From contig NZ_JAJEPS010000005.1 of the NCBI RefSeq assembly GCF_020686965.1, forward strand, positions 151,355-215,354: 64,000 bases of DNA, given 5' to 3'. Under the pieces are notes generated by a model. It saw only the letters and a program-made list of their open reading frames with translations. It made no database searches and was not told the DNA's origin. Position numbers and translations under genes: made by a program. Origin of the DNA: Hominiventricola filiformis. GTDB taxonomy: Bacteria; Bacillota; Clostridia; Lachnospirales; Lachnospiraceae. Of this stretch, positions 32,834 to 41,877 are shown piece by piece. Numbering within the stretch: the stretch's first letter is position 1; each line of letters starts with the position of its first letter.

Positions 32834-34502
32834 AAAGGCTCCCTTGGATCGAAACATAGTCATTTAGGTTGATGGATAACATGCCGTCAGGAGTCCAGGT
32901 ATCCCACACCTGTGTATAGATGGTGTAGTCGGTGGCATCTGGGAACCACAGCGGTGTGAAATGCACTGTCCGGTCATAGGTGGAAAACTCGTTGGGCTTG
33001 AAGATGAATTTTGCACTTTGGCCGCCGGAACGCTGCAGAAGCCGCAGATAGGTCTGATACTGGAACTCAGGAAATACGGAAAAAGCAGTTTGGGGATAAG
33101 TAATGTGGCTGGTCGGGGCATCTGTGGACAGCGTTGCCCGCACTTCGGTTTTAACGCCGTACCCGCTTTTCATCGTCTTGCCGGATGCTGTGGGTACAAT
33201 ATCATCTGGCATTAGGGACATCTCGCCGCTGATGGAAGCGGAGTAGCCCGTATATTCGTATTCCCAATATCCTTCATCCACCCAGTGCCCGCCATCTTCA
33301 CCGTGGTCGCACCATACCCATACAGGCACCCAGTAGCAGCTCCAGACGCCCCAGTTGGCAGTGAGCTTCTGCGTTTCACTGGGTAGGGGCGGCACAGAGT
33401 AGCCGGGATTCGTGTCGGTTGCCACAGGGTCAGGTGGAATGTGCTCATTCAGATCCACGATTTTTGCGACAAAGGTATCCTGAGCGGTATAGGCACCGCT
33501 GACAGATACTGTAATGGTCACGGTTTGTGGGGTGGAGGGGGTATGCCATTTGACCCAGACTACCTGACTGTCACCGGCTGGGATCACTATATCATTGACC
33601 CGGTAGGTGGTGCCGAGAATATGGAAGGTAACCGATGCCGGATTATCCGGCGTCAGATCCTGATCTGTCCGCAGTGTGACGGCGGTGATCACATCCGTAT
33701 CTACTCGGTATTCGACATCAGGGGCCTCAATTTCTCCTTCCGGCGGAGCTTCATCAAACCAGACGATACCAACGCCAAGGGTGCTGATGATGTCGGAATT
33801 GTTCTGCTTTCCAGTGGTGCTGCCTGTCCAGGCGGAGATGCCAAGGTCGCTGAATTCCAGGAACATTGACAGCGGCAGATTTTTATGGGTAAGCGAGGTC
33901 ATGGTTTTCCGCAGATTGCCGCCGGACATCTGATCATACAGGCCGGCGGCAGTAGCTGTCATACAGTAATACTGGCCGTTGTGCGTGAAATAGGCAATGG
34001 GCTCGATCAGCAGCTTGTACTCGCCGGCAATCATCCGCTCATAATCGACTCCGGCTGCCTGAGCGACCATCATGCACGCATATTCAGAACAGAAATACCG
34101 TTTGATGGCTTCGATGTTGCTCTGCCCCTTGCTGCTGACGATTGTGGGCATAGATTGCGTAGGTCTAATGCAGGAATAGGCAACGCCGGACTGGAGGGAG
34201 AGGCCGGCGCCGCCCAGGTATTGCAGTTTGTTGACTTTCCCAAAATGGAGAAGACTGGTCTTCTGCGTCCGGTTTGAAAAGTCCAGCGGAGAAGATACGG
34301 CAGTTCCGCTGGATGCGTCAACAACAGTAATGCGGACGCCATCGTTGCCTGAGTTCCAGAAGTTGCTGCTTGTGCCATGACCCATGCTGCCACCGCCGCC
34401 ATCTATGTTTCCATTTCCGCCCGTTGCAAAGGCAGAGGAGGGGAATAGACAGAAAACAAGGGTAAAGCAGCATAGGAAGGCGAGAAGTCGTTTCAAATAC
34501 AT
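32805..34502 (-). CDS. Large secreted protein of the pilus cluster
   Basis: 565 residues from the ATG at 34502. Signal peptide MYLKRLLAFLCCFTLVFCLF with the cut near SAFATGG, then a Gly-rich start and a beta-rich body with CARDB-like repeats (TVTLRTDQDLTPDNPASVTF, VVWVKWHTPSTPQTVTITVSVSG). An unusual aromatic segment WGVWSCYWVPVWVWCDHGEDGGHW occupies residues about 395-420. No cell-wall anchor. Likely surface or pilus-tip component. Confidence 0.7.
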   Translation of the reverse strand: MYLKRLLAFLCCFTLVFCLFPSSAFATGGNGNIDGGGGSMGHGTSSNFWNSGNDGVRITVVDASSGTAVSSPLDFSNRTQKTSLLHFGKVNKLQYLGGAGLSLQSGVAYSCIRPTQSMPTIVSSKGQSNIEAIKRYFCSEYACMMVAQAAGVDYERMIAGEYKLLIEPIAYFTHNGQYYCMTATAAGLYDQMSGGNLRKTMTSLTHKNLPLSMFLEFSDLGISAWTGSTTGKQNNSDIISTLGVGIVWFDEAPPEGEIEAPDVEYRVDTDVITAVTLRTDQDLTPDNPASVTFHILGTTYRVNDIVIPAGDSQVVWVKWHTPSTPQTVTITVSVSGAYTAQDTFVAKIVDLNEHIPPDPVATDTNPGYSVPPLPSETQKLTANWGVWSCYWVPVWVWCDHGEDGGHWVDEGYWEYEYTGYSASISGEMSLMPDDIVPTASGKTMKSGYGVKTEVRATLSTDAPTSHITYPQTAFSVFPEFQYQTYLRLLQRSGGQSAKFIFKPNEFSTYDRTVHFTPLWFPDATDYTIYTQVWDTWTPDGMLSINLNDYVSIQGSLYDDWYTNRE

Positions 34503-34527
34503 CACGCTCCATTCCTTTTGAAAATAG

Positions 34528-34556
34528 GAAGGCCGCCACAATCCTGTGACGGCCAA
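34528..34556 (-). terminator. Hairpin between the surface-protein and DUF6550 genes
   Basis: GGCCG-CACA pairs with TGTG-CGGCC around a 4-base loop. The T-tract that follows on the minus strand is weak. Confidence 0.45.
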
Positions 34557-34582
34557 GTAGTGCCATATTCAGTTGTAGTAAA

Positions 34583-35152
34583 TCAGCCCATATTGCCGAC
34601 CTGTTTGTTCAGATCTCCATCGCTGTCACCGGTGGACTGCTGTACATTGCCGGGAACAACCCAGCCAAACACCGGATCATATACAGCTCCATTTCCGTTG
34701 CTGGAGCCTGGAACCGGCTCATTGCTGGGCGGCGCTTGCTCGGCGGGCGGGGCAGTAACCTCCGGAACTGACGGGTCGGGATTGACGGTATGCTCCTGAC
34801 CAGGATCTTTGATTTCGGTCTTACCTTCCGGCACCGGAGGAGGCGTTTCTTCAAGCTTTTCAGTATCGGTGAAGTCGATCACAACCTCATCCTCCGTTTG
34901 GGAGGTTACTTTGGGATATTCTTCTTCGGCATCTGTGGACTGGCCGGGGGCATAAGCATCTGCTCCATTATCACCATCTGTCTGTGTGCCGCCATCTGAC
35001 CAATCGCCGGTGACGCTGCTGGGTGGGGATTCATCCGGCCTAAAATCTCCGGTACGGTCGCGGCTTACGAACCAGCAGACACCCAGAATAGTGACGCAGA
35101 GGAGAGCCAGCGAGGAAACAATAAAGCCTTTGGATTGGAAAAACTTCTTCAT
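34583..35152 (-). CDS. DUF6550-like single-span membrane protein
   Basis: 189 residues. One N-terminal TM (IVSSLALLCVTILGVCWFV), then a long disordered Asp/Pro/Gly-rich outside part and a conserved-looking end (GAVYDPVFGWVVPGNVQQ). Matches the DUF6550 type seen in Clostridial conjugative elements. Likely extracellular face of the mating apparatus. Confidence 0.7.
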   Translation of the reverse strand: MKKFFQSKGFIVSSLALLCVTILGVCWFVSRDRTGDFRPDESPPSSVTGDWSDGGTQTDGDNGADAYAPGQSTDAEEEYPKVTSQTEDEVVIDFTDTEKLEETPPPVPEGKTEIKDPGQEHTVNPDPSVPEVTAPPAEQAPPSNEPVPGSSNGNGAVYDPVFGWVVPGNVQQSTGDSDGDLNKQVGNMG

Positions 35153-35226
35153 ATTTTACATACACTCCTTTTTTGCTGTTATATAAAGCCTATACGGTAG
35201 AATGTGCCGGGCTTTCAACAGTAGGG

Positions 35227-35727
35227 TTAGAATTTTGTGTTGTGGTAGCCTGTCAGCTCCACCCGTTGGGTGATAGCCGGATAACTGTGGCCGAACATCC
35301 GCACATAGAACTCCACGTCACAGTAAAAGATGTACTCAACCCGTCCATCCTCTACATTGAACTCCAGGCTGATGTCGGAAACCTTGTAATCCTCCGTTGA
35401 AAGCGGAATCTTGGAGTCCAGGCCACCTGCCACTGTAGCCTCCAGCATGTCGGTATAGTCACTGCTGGAGTAAAGGGTATTTAGGTACTCTTCAAAGTTA
35501 GTTTCACGCTGGGAACGGTAGGTATCTGCATAAATCGTGCCGCTAAGGTTATTTAACTCCATTTTAGCGCCGTTGCGGATGTTGATGCAGGTGATCCGGA
35601 TGGAAGCGTACAGGAGCAGGAAGGAAATCAGCATCACGATGCCTACCACAAAAAAGCAGGCGAAAAAGGTGATCTCGCCCCGTTCGTTTCGCAGCAGCTG
35701 TTTCAGCTGCAGGAATATACGTTTCAT
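35227..35727 (-). CDS. TadE-like pseudopilin
   Basis: 166 residues. Short basic leader, NERGEITFFACFFVVGIVMLISFLLLYASI (TadE-like TM at residues 14-43) and an outside domain of about 120 residues. Good GAGGTG before the ATG. TadE-type proteins are minor pilins or export factors of Tad systems. Confidence 0.7.
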   Translation of the reverse strand: MKRIFLQLKQLLRNERGEITFFACFFVVGIVMLISFLLLYASIRITCINIRNGAKMELNNLSGTIYADTYRSQRETNFEEYLNTLYSSSDYTDMLEATVAGGLDSKIPLSTEDYKVSDISLEFNVEDGRVEYIFYCDVEFYVRMFGHSYPAITQRVELTGYHNTKF

Positions 35728-35735
35728 AGGTCACC

Positions 35736-36194
35736 TCACTTCCAGTAGTGCTCACTGACGCCGCTGCCGCGGGCAACAACTGTGATGTTTACCAGGTCAA
35801 AATTCCAGAACCCGCCCAGTTTAGCATCTCCCTCGATAGTAATGAAGAAGGGGGTGCCCAACTGGATGGCATTTGTCATACCGGATGGCCTGGGTGATGT
35901 GTAGGTAGCGTCAATGGAGTAGGAAATATTTTCGGCTCCTTCGATCTGAGAACTCAAAAATTCAAACAGCTCATCGGTCTCGCCGTTGACGCCGCCGGAA
36001 AGCTGGATCTGTTTGACCATCTGATCGGCGGCATGGTCAAGTTCCTGCTTGGTGGAAATGATGCTGAACAGGTCAATAATGAAGGCCAGCAGCAGGACAG
36101 CGATGAAGATGAAGACCACCGTACTGAAATAGTTGGCCTCGCCCCGCTCGTTGTTCAGCACCTTCCGGGCTTTTTGAAAGAGAATAGAAACCAC
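35736..36194 (-). CDS. DUF4320/TadE-like pseudopilin
   Basis: About 152 residues. The start is uncertain: GTG codons at 36197 and 36194 directly follow AAAGG, and the longer frame runs back through a terminator and promoter and is not credible. NNERGEANYFSTVVFIFIAVLLLAFIIDLFSI forms the TM, followed by DUF4320-type KQELDHAADQMVKQIQLSGGVNGETDELF. First gene of the Tad-like operon and similar in plan to the TadE-like gene that follows. Confidence 0.7.
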   Translation of the reverse strand: MVSILFQKARKVLNNERGEANYFSTVVFIFIAVLLLAFIIDLFSIISTKQELDHAADQMVKQIQLSGGVNGETDELFEFLSSQIEGAENISYSIDATYTSPRPSGMTNAIQLGTPFFITIEGDAKLGGFWNFDLVNITVVARGSGVSEHYWK

Positions 36195-36215
36195 CACCTT
36201 TACTGAAATTGAAAA

Positions 36216-36241
36216 CAGCCGCTCCAAACCGGAGCGGCTGC
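36216..36241 (-). terminator. Terminator-like hairpin in the Tad operon leader
   Basis: CAGCCGCTCC/GGAGCGGCTG with a 4-base loop, followed on the minus strand by TTTTC. It lies after rloB and before the DUF4320 gene, downstream of the extended -10 element, so it may end rloAB transcripts or attenuate the Tad operon. Confidence 0.65.
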
Positions 36242-36264
36242 TATGCAAAGTTTTGACTGTACCA

Positions 36265-36273
36265 AGTATAACA
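36265..36273 (-). promoter_or_regulatory. Possible extended -10 promoter for the Tad operon
   Basis: On the minus strand TGTTATACT: a TG dinucleotide one base before TATACT. No good -35 is present. It is 70 bases upstream of the DUF4320 gene. Confidence 0.4.
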
Positions 36274-36350
36274 GATATGGATTTACGGCGAAAGGGCAGG
36301 ACTGTGCCAATGTAGAGACAATTTTGTGCCAACCATGTTTCTTTGCAACA

Positions 36351-36998
36351 TTACAGCAGTGATTCCACCAGCTGATAGATGTCGGTAAATGGATTGACAG
36401 CAATTCCAAACGGTTTGCTGCTGTCATTTTGAAGATGGTATTGCTCTACACGTTTGGCGTTCTGAATCGCAATGGCTGTATGCTCTGCTAACTGGTTATA
36501 TACATCGCCAGCTTTCTCATAATCAGGGAGATAAGTGGTCAATGCGTTTTTCACTGCGGGGTAGTCTTTGAAAAATTTGGTGGTGTACTGGAAATGCAAC
36601 AGATACCAAAATTCAAAGCAGGGATTGGAGAGTGCAATCTGAATCCCCTTCGCATCTGCCATTTTCCTTGCCTTGGAGAGCAGACTGTCCTTTGCAGTGA
36701 TGGGGTCAGGGTTGTTGTAGTTCACATCTCCATCTGCAACTACCCATACAGAGTCTCCCTCTGATACGGAAATCTGATTTTTGTTCTGATATTCCACGGC
36801 TTTCCGGATCAGGCTGAGATAATCTGTTTCACCTCCGCTGGTGCGGCTGCCGACCACACGAATATCAATGTTTGTCTGACGGTTGCGGTAGTGTTCAAAA
36901 TACTTAGGCTCAGTTTGAGAACCCTCCGTTACAATCAGAATGACAGGCTTTATTTTTCTGCGTCGCTGTCCACGCTTTTCAATTTTTCCACGTGCCAT
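36351..36998 (-). CDS. rloB: RloB-family protein of an RloAB/AbiL-like defence pair
   Basis: 215 residues from the ATG at 36998, behind GGGAGGG. Basic N-terminus, then ILIVTEGSQTEPKYFEHY, VWVVADGDV and NPCFEFWYLLHF, which are the RloB signature and place a TOPRIM-like fold with acidic residues E, D-x-D. It begins one base after the rloA stop. RloA/RloB-type pairs (also seen as AbiLi/AbiLii) act in abortive infection: the ATPase senses and the RloB nuclease is the presumed effector. Confidence 0.85.
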   Translation of the reverse strand: MARGKIEKRGQRRRKIKPVILIVTEGSQTEPKYFEHYRNRQTNIDIRVVGSRTSGGETDYLSLIRKAVEYQNKNQISVSEGDSVWVVADGDVNYNNPDPITAKDSLLSKARKMADAKGIQIALSNPCFEFWYLLHFQYTTKFFKDYPAVKNALTTYLPDYEKAGDVYNQLAEHTAIAIQNAKRVEQYHLQNDSSKPFGIAVNPFTDIYQLVESLL

Positions 36999-36999
36999 T

Positions 37000-38196
37000 T
37001 TACAGCCCTCCCTTGATAAAGGGGATTGCACCATAACGGCCAATCAGATAGCCTTTCTCCACCTTGGCATCCTTGCGGATGGAAAAATCGTAAAGGGAGA
37101 ACAGATCGGTAGCCGCTGTTTGCTCGTCTTTTTCGGTAAACCAAATCTGATCTCTCCTCAGTACATCCAGGTCAAGAAGATTGGTGTTGTGTGATGTGAA
37201 AATCAACTGGGCTCCATTTGGATTGAACTCCACGCTGTTAAAAAGCGAGACCAGATGCTTTGTCAGAAGAGGATGCAGATGAGCGTCCATCTCGTCAGCG
37301 ACAAGAAGCGTTCCTTCATCCAGCACCTTTTTTACAACACCGATCAGTTTGAAATAACTGTTGGTGCCATCAGATTCCTCTGCCATGTTCAGCGCGTAGG
37401 AAGAAGTATTTCCCTCTGTATCCTGTACCGTGTGAATGGCCTCGATATTGGTAAAGATATCATTACGCTGAGAAGGAGCGGGTTCTGTATCACGCATCTG
37501 AAGGGACTGTATGCCAAAATCTGCAACACGCAGCATAGAGGCGATCACATGCCGGTAGTCATCATCTTTGAGTTGTTCTGCTTCAAGGCCGTAGGCGTCT
37601 GCAACAGAATTTTTCGTGATGATCTGGCAGGAAGCAAACCATTCCAGAACCGGAATCACTTTGGAATAGCTCCAGTTTGATGCGACAGACAGATAGAGCT
37701 TGTTGGCCGAAGTGCGATCCTTGAGAGTATTTTGTTCATCGACATCAACGGTAAAGCGAAAATCTTTTGTGTCTTTTCGCTCAAAAATGAGTGCCTGCCT
37801 GCCATTGGGATAGTAATACAGATATTCTTCAATAACAGCTTTGTCTGTTACAGAAAAGCCATACGCATATCGGATGCCATTTGTGGTGAAGATGACCTCA
37901 AAGCTGCTGGGGCGAGAGGGTGTTTCCCGGTCAAACTTGAACGGCGAACGCTCAATGGTTTTGTGGAGCTGCTGGTTATGCGAAGTCAGCACATAATTTA
38001 CCATGAACCAAAATGCATTCAAGACATTGGACTTTCCGGAAGCATTGGCACCGTAAATCACGGCAGACTTCAAATGCTTTTTGTTTCCGTCCACAATCAG
38101 GTGTTCCGGATGTTCGTTATCCTTACTGGCAAGCAGGGATAACACGACATTATCTTTGATAGAGAGAAAGTTCTCTACACTAAATTGAATCAGCAT
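37000..38196 (-). CDS. rloA: RloA-like AAA ATPase of the defence pair
   Basis: 398 residues from the ATG at 38196, with GGAGGTTG upstream. Starts MLIQFSVENFLSIKD (typical of AAA_15/SMC-like ATPases), Walker A YGANASGKSN near residue 50, Walker B TLLVADEMDAHLHP and the switch TSHNTNLL. The ATPase precedes the RloB partner as usual. Set in the conjugation cluster with its own promoter, so it is probably an inserted cargo module. Confidence 0.88.
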   Translation of the reverse strand: MLIQFSVENFLSIKDNVVLSLLASKDNEHPEHLIVDGNKKHLKSAVIYGANASGKSNVLNAFWFMVNYVLTSHNQQLHKTIERSPFKFDRETPSRPSSFEVIFTTNGIRYAYGFSVTDKAVIEEYLYYYPNGRQALIFERKDTKDFRFTVDVDEQNTLKDRTSANKLYLSVASNWSYSKVIPVLEWFASCQIITKNSVADAYGLEAEQLKDDDYRHVIASMLRVADFGIQSLQMRDTEPAPSQRNDIFTNIEAIHTVQDTEGNTSSYALNMAEESDGTNSYFKLIGVVKKVLDEGTLLVADEMDAHLHPLLTKHLVSLFNSVEFNPNGAQLIFTSHNTNLLDLDVLRRDQIWFTEKDEQTAATDLFSLYDFSIRKDAKVEKGYLIGRYGAIPFIKGGL

Positions 38197-38227
38197 AAAA
38201 CAACCTCCTAAATCCTTGCTATAATAT

Positions 38228-38256
38228 ATTATATCCGCATTTTTGTGAAAAATCAA
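38228..38256 (-). promoter_or_regulatory. Promoter of rloAB
   Basis: On the minus strand TTGATT (38256-38251), a 17-base spacer, TATAAT (38233-38228). The initiation site falls just ahead of the rloA ribosome-binding site, giving a short leader. Confidence 0.7.
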
Positions 38257-38342
38257 CGCAAATGAAAAATAAAAATCTATATAGAGGATTTAAGAGAACA
38301 GTCGTGTGGAGAGGATATGCGGTGGGAGTTTCGGTAATGATA

Positions 38343-38394
38343 AAAAGCAAGCCTGGGAAACAGTTCGCCGCTGCTTCCCAGGCGCTTTGCTTAC
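38343..38394 (-). terminator. Terminator of the S1-domain gene
   Basis: AAGCAA..CTGGGAA pairs with TTCCCAG...TTGCTT around a loop. On the minus strand the stem is followed by TTTTTATC. The 5' arm begins in the stop codon of the gene. Confidence 0.75.
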
Positions 38395-39887
38395 AGGTTC
38401 TGACGGATGATCCGGGTGATAATACCTACGGCCACACCCCGCTCCATATCCAGACGGGTGACGGCAAAAGATACATCGTCCTTTTTGCCGGGCATCCGGT
38501 AGTCATAGCAGGAGTGGGCTACCGCATTGACGCCATTGGAGAGGCGCACATAGACAACGCCCTTGTGGACATCTGTGACACGGCCGGCATACTTGCCTTG
38601 GATACGGCACTTCTGCAGGTTGTCCCTGTCGGTGTTCTCGGAAATACTCTTGATGTCAGCCTTGATGCCCAAGTCCTCCAGACTGTTGCGCCGCACGCTG
38701 AGAATACGGACCAGAACCTCATCGCCTACGGAAAAACGCTCATGGGCATCACCGATCCAATCCCAGGCAAGGTCACGGGCAAGGATGGAGGTTTCAACGC
38801 CGAAAACTTCCACGCGCACAACCTTTTCAGCCACTGCAATCACACGCGCCTGGACGATGCGGCCCTCATAGACACGGTACATACCGGCAGCATCCGTATC
38901 CAGATAGAAAATCTGGCGTTTGCGCAGCATGGCCTCCTTGCGGCTGGCAACTACGCTGCGGGTCTTGGAGTCGATACCACGCACGATGAAGTCAATGTCA
39001 GCACCGAGCATGTTGCCAAGGATCTTATTTTGGCGCAGCATAAGGTCGGCGTATTCCTGACCGGAAGGACTGCGGCCCAGATTGATCATCATTTCCTTGA
39101 TAGGGATAATGACACGGAACCCCTTGTAATCCACAACTGCCACCGTCTTGCGGTTGTCCAGCTGTTCAATGCCGCCCAGCTTGCCGGTGATGATCTTGCG
39201 GGTGCGGTAGGCATTATGGATCTCATGCCAGATTACATCATCACGGTCTTCGGCAGTCTCGACATCATCCCGGCTGCGGATGGTAAGGACGGGGGCCTCG
39301 CCGCGCTGGGGGCGGGGCTGGCGCTGGGGAGGAGAAGGAGTAGGGGCAGGAGCGGCAGCTTCTTCCACGACAGGAACATCAGGCTCCACAGCAGGTTCCT
39401 CCGTATCAAGAATAGAGTCGGCTGTATCCGCCGACTCTGTTGTTTCGGCAGGGACTTCCTCTGTGACAGTTTCTTCAGGAGCAGCAGCTTCTTTCTTCTT
39501 TCGGCTGGTACGCTTGGGCTTGGGAGATGCAGGGGGTTCCTGCACAGCGTCGGCGTTATCTTCGTAAACATCAGGCGGCTGCACATCAAAGTCTTCCGGC
39601 ATATCAGTGGGAGCAGCGCTTTGATCGTCTGTTTCAGCAGGCGTATCTCCGAACATTTCCTCCTCGGTGAGTTCAGGAAGGGGATCTTCAGCCATATCTT
39701 CGGCAGAGGTGTCCTCCAGGGGCTGATCCATCTGCCCCAGCAGTTCGTTCAAATCCAGACTATTGCCAGTATCAGCAGGAAGGGATTCAGGTTGAGCAGT
39801 ATCGGCCGGCAGAGTTTCGCCTTCCGACATAACGGTTTCGGTAACAGGAGCCTCCTGTTCCAGAAGTTCTTTTTTCTTGGTTGCCAT
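38391..39887 (-). CDS. S1-like RNA-binding-domain protein with disordered N-terminus
   Basis: 498 residues. The first about 220 are Glu/Pro/Ala-rich and look disordered, with a basic patch KPKRTSRKKK near 125. Then a conserved module (IRSRDDVE, RKIITGKLGGIEQLD, FRVIIPIKEMMI), a first S1-like domain (GRIVQARVIAVAEKVVRVEVFGVET, about 345-405) and a second (AGRVTDVHKGVVYVRLSNGVNAVAH, about 430-490). Found next to VirD4 in this ICE class. RNA-binding role is inferred. Confidence 0.7.
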   Translation of the reverse strand: MATKKKELLEQEAPVTETVMSEGETLPADTAQPESLPADTGNSLDLNELLGQMDQPLEDTSAEDMAEDPLPELTEEEMFGDTPAETDDQSAAPTDMPEDFDVQPPDVYEDNADAVQEPPASPKPKRTSRKKKEAAAPEETVTEEVPAETTESADTADSILDTEEPAVEPDVPVVEEAAAPAPTPSPPQRQPRPQRGEAPVLTIRSRDDVETAEDRDDVIWHEIHNAYRTRKIITGKLGGIEQLDNRKTVAVVDYKGFRVIIPIKEMMINLGRSPSGQEYADLMLRQNKILGNMLGADIDFIVRGIDSKTRSVVASRKEAMLRKRQIFYLDTDAAGMYRVYEGRIVQARVIAVAEKVVRVEVFGVETSILARDLAWDWIGDAHERFSVGDEVLVRILSVRRNSLEDLGIKADIKSISENTDRDNLQKCRIQGKYAGRVTDVHKGVVYVRLSNGVNAVAHSCYDYRMPGKKDDVSFAVTRLDMERGVAVGIITRIIRQNL

Positions 39888-39921
39888 AGATTAAAACCTC
39901 CTATGAATTTGATAGTTTTGT

Positions 39922-41877
39922 TTAAGACAGGATGGAATCCTTGTCTGTGGTGATAATGCCTTCCGGCGTACCGGCAGATTTGGGGGCCGGAGCCTCTTTG
40001 GGTGATTTATCCGTGGGGGATGCCGGTTTGGTGGCTTTGCGCTTTGCCGGCTTCTTTGCTGCAGGAGCCGGTTTCGGCGCGGGCTGCGGTGTTTTGGCGG
40101 CTTCTTCTTCCAAGCGGCGCCATTCCGGTACATGGGCAGATGCTTTGCAGGAACGCAGGTACTTGGCTTCCGGGTGTTTGGAGTAATCCATTTTGTCTAC
40201 CTGCAGAACCTTCTTGCCACGGATGATGATGAGCGCCTGATCCAGCGGGAGCCGCAGGACTTCATCAGGAGTAAGTACAGGGCGTTTTCCAACACCGGAG
40301 GTCTCACGAAACTCCGGTGTATAGTTGGAGATACGCCAGGTGCCCAGCTGTTTGGACTTACTGGATACTGCTACGGAGGCAAGCCCTGTCCTGGCAGAAA
40401 TAAATTCGGCAGTAAGCTGGTCTGTACAGCCTAAAAACAACTGCGCGTCACAGTTTCCAATGATCTCCTGCCACAAATTCTGCGGGTATCGGTTCTGCAA
40501 TCCTGCGAGATTTTGGAACACACAGGACATGGAGATATTCCGGGAGCGTATTACGCTGAGCCGGCGGGAGAGGTCGGGGATCGTGCCGCACGCTGTCAGT
40601 TCTTCCCCAAGGATATGGACAGGCACAGGCAGTTTGCCGCCCTCGCAGTTGTGGTCTGCATATCGCACCAGTTTGATGAAGCAGAAAGATAGAAACAGCG
40701 AGGCCAGAAAATCAAAGGTGCTGTCCTGGTCGCTGGTAACGAGGAAGTAGGCACAGGGCTGCTGACCCGGAAGCTCCAGATCGATCTTATTCTTAGCGGT
40801 AATTTTTTTGATCAGCTCAGACTGGAATACCTGCAGGCGGCTGCCCAGACCGATAATCACGCCGCTTCGCACTGTGTCGCTGGCCTGCTTGAACAGGCTG
40901 TAGGGTGCTTTGGCAGGGTGCGTGGAAGGAAGCGCCTCGAACAATGTGTCAAGTTGGGATTCCCCATTGAGAGTCAGCAGCCGGTAGACTTCGCCAATGT
41001 TGCGGTTTTCTTCCGCATAGCCTTGATCCACATACAGTACCAAGGCCTTGAGCAGATTCATCTCACAGGCATCCCAGAAATGGTCGCTCTTGCCGTTGTT
41101 CGTGGTGTTCTTGATGATGACATCTACAAAAAGCTGGGCCATTAGTTCCTGTCCCTCAACTTCGGCAAGGCAACACCAGGAATCTGAGTTTTCAGGCGAA
41201 ACGAGGTTGAATAGCTTGACACAATAGCCCCGGCTGCGGAGAAATTCGCTTGACTTCTCGTACAATTCCGATTTGGGATCGCAGATGATCAACGATTCTC
41301 CGGCGCCATTTTCACCTCGGACAGTGGCCTGAAGGATACGGTTCATACAAAACGAACGGGTTTTCATGGAACCACTGGCGCCGTAGACTGCCAGATTACT
41401 GTTGATTCTGGTATCTTCCGGTATGCAGACTGCTTTGCCATCCAGCATACCCAGTACAACACCCTTGTGTTTGCGCAGATCGGGCACCAGATCCAGTACG
41501 CCGGACATTTCTTTGCGGGACATCCAGCCGGAGGTGCCATAAGTGCCTTTGGCGGAGTAGGAGAAATTGCGGTCTTCATCATACTCACCGGCATCACCAT
41601 ATCCCATGCGCATGACCATGATGAGCAGCACTGCTAACAAGCCAATGCAGATCAAAATGCCATACACGCCATAAGGCGGTCTGAGCACAGAGGAAAGGCA
41701 GAGAAGGAAGTCGGGCGAAGCGGCCAGCGGTGAAGTACCGTCGCCGGGAATACCGCCGCCCTGTTTCCAGGTTGCATAGTTACCCAAAAGCTGTGCCAGA
41801 AAGCCGCCTGCGTATAGAATCGCAAGAATGGCAAAGGGCGCTGCAATCAGGCTTACGATCAGTTTTTTCTTGTTTAT
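39922..41877 (-). CDS. virD4: VirD4/TraG-type coupling protein with an AUA start position
   Basis: About 651 residues if it begins at the ATA at 41877, where frame, ribosome-binding site (GGAGG 8 bases upstream) and the N-terminal TM (NKKKLIVSLIAAPFAILAILY) all agree. No in-frame ATG, GTG or TTG exists before TTG at 41787. A second TM (VYGILICIGLLAVLLIMVM) follows. Walker A GASGSMKTRS lies near residue 170. The Walker B region reads HILGEELTACGTIPDL, with Gly where Asp is usual. Motifs SDHFWDACEMNLLKAL and DVQ-like NCDAQLFLGCTDQLTAEFI are typical of Clostridial ICE coupling proteins (CD1115-like). The Lys/Ala/Pro-rich tail (residues 590-640) is probably disordered. It couples the relaxed DNA to the VirB channel. 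Confidence 0.85.
   Translation of the reverse strand: MNKKKLIVSLIAAPFAILAILYAGGFLAQLLGNYATWKQGGGIPGDGTSPLAASPDFLLCLSSVLRPPYGVYGILICIGLLAVLLIMVMRMGYGDAGEYDEDRNFSYSAKGTYGTSGWMSRKEMSGVLDLVPDLRKHKGVVLGMLDGKAVCIPEDTRINSNLAVYGASGSMKTRSFCMNRILQATVRGENGAGESLIICDPKSELYEKSSEFLRSRGYCVKLFNLVSPENSDSWCCLAEVEGQELMAQLFVDVIIKNTTNNGKSDHFWDACEMNLLKALVLYVDQGYAEENRNIGEVYRLLTLNGESQLDTLFEALPSTHPAKAPYSLFKQASDTVRSGVIIGLGSRLQVFQSELIKKITAKNKIDLELPGQQPCAYFLVTSDQDSTFDFLASLFLSFCFIKLVRYADHNCEGGKLPVPVHILGEELTACGTIPDLSRRLSVIRSRNISMSCVFQNLAGLQNRYPQNLWQEIIGNCDAQLFLGCTDQLTAEFISARTGLASVAVSSKSKQLGTWRISNYTPEFRETSGVGKRPVLTPDEVLRLPLDQALIIIRGKKVLQVDKMDYSKHPEAKYLRSCKASAHVPEWRRLEEEAAKTPQPAPKPAPAAKKPAKRKATKPASPTDKSPKEAPAPKSAGTPEGIITTDKDSILS

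Noticed and set aside
35736..36332. 198-residue version of the DUF4320 protein
   Set aside because: The extension would run through the rloB terminator hairpin and the extended -10 element; the DUF4320 homology begins only after the AAAGG site near 36200.
38262..39953. 563-residue plus-strand ORF
   Set aside because: It mirrors the S1-domain gene on the minus strand, which has proper domains and a ribosome-binding site; the plus-strand frame is a G+C-driven shadow.
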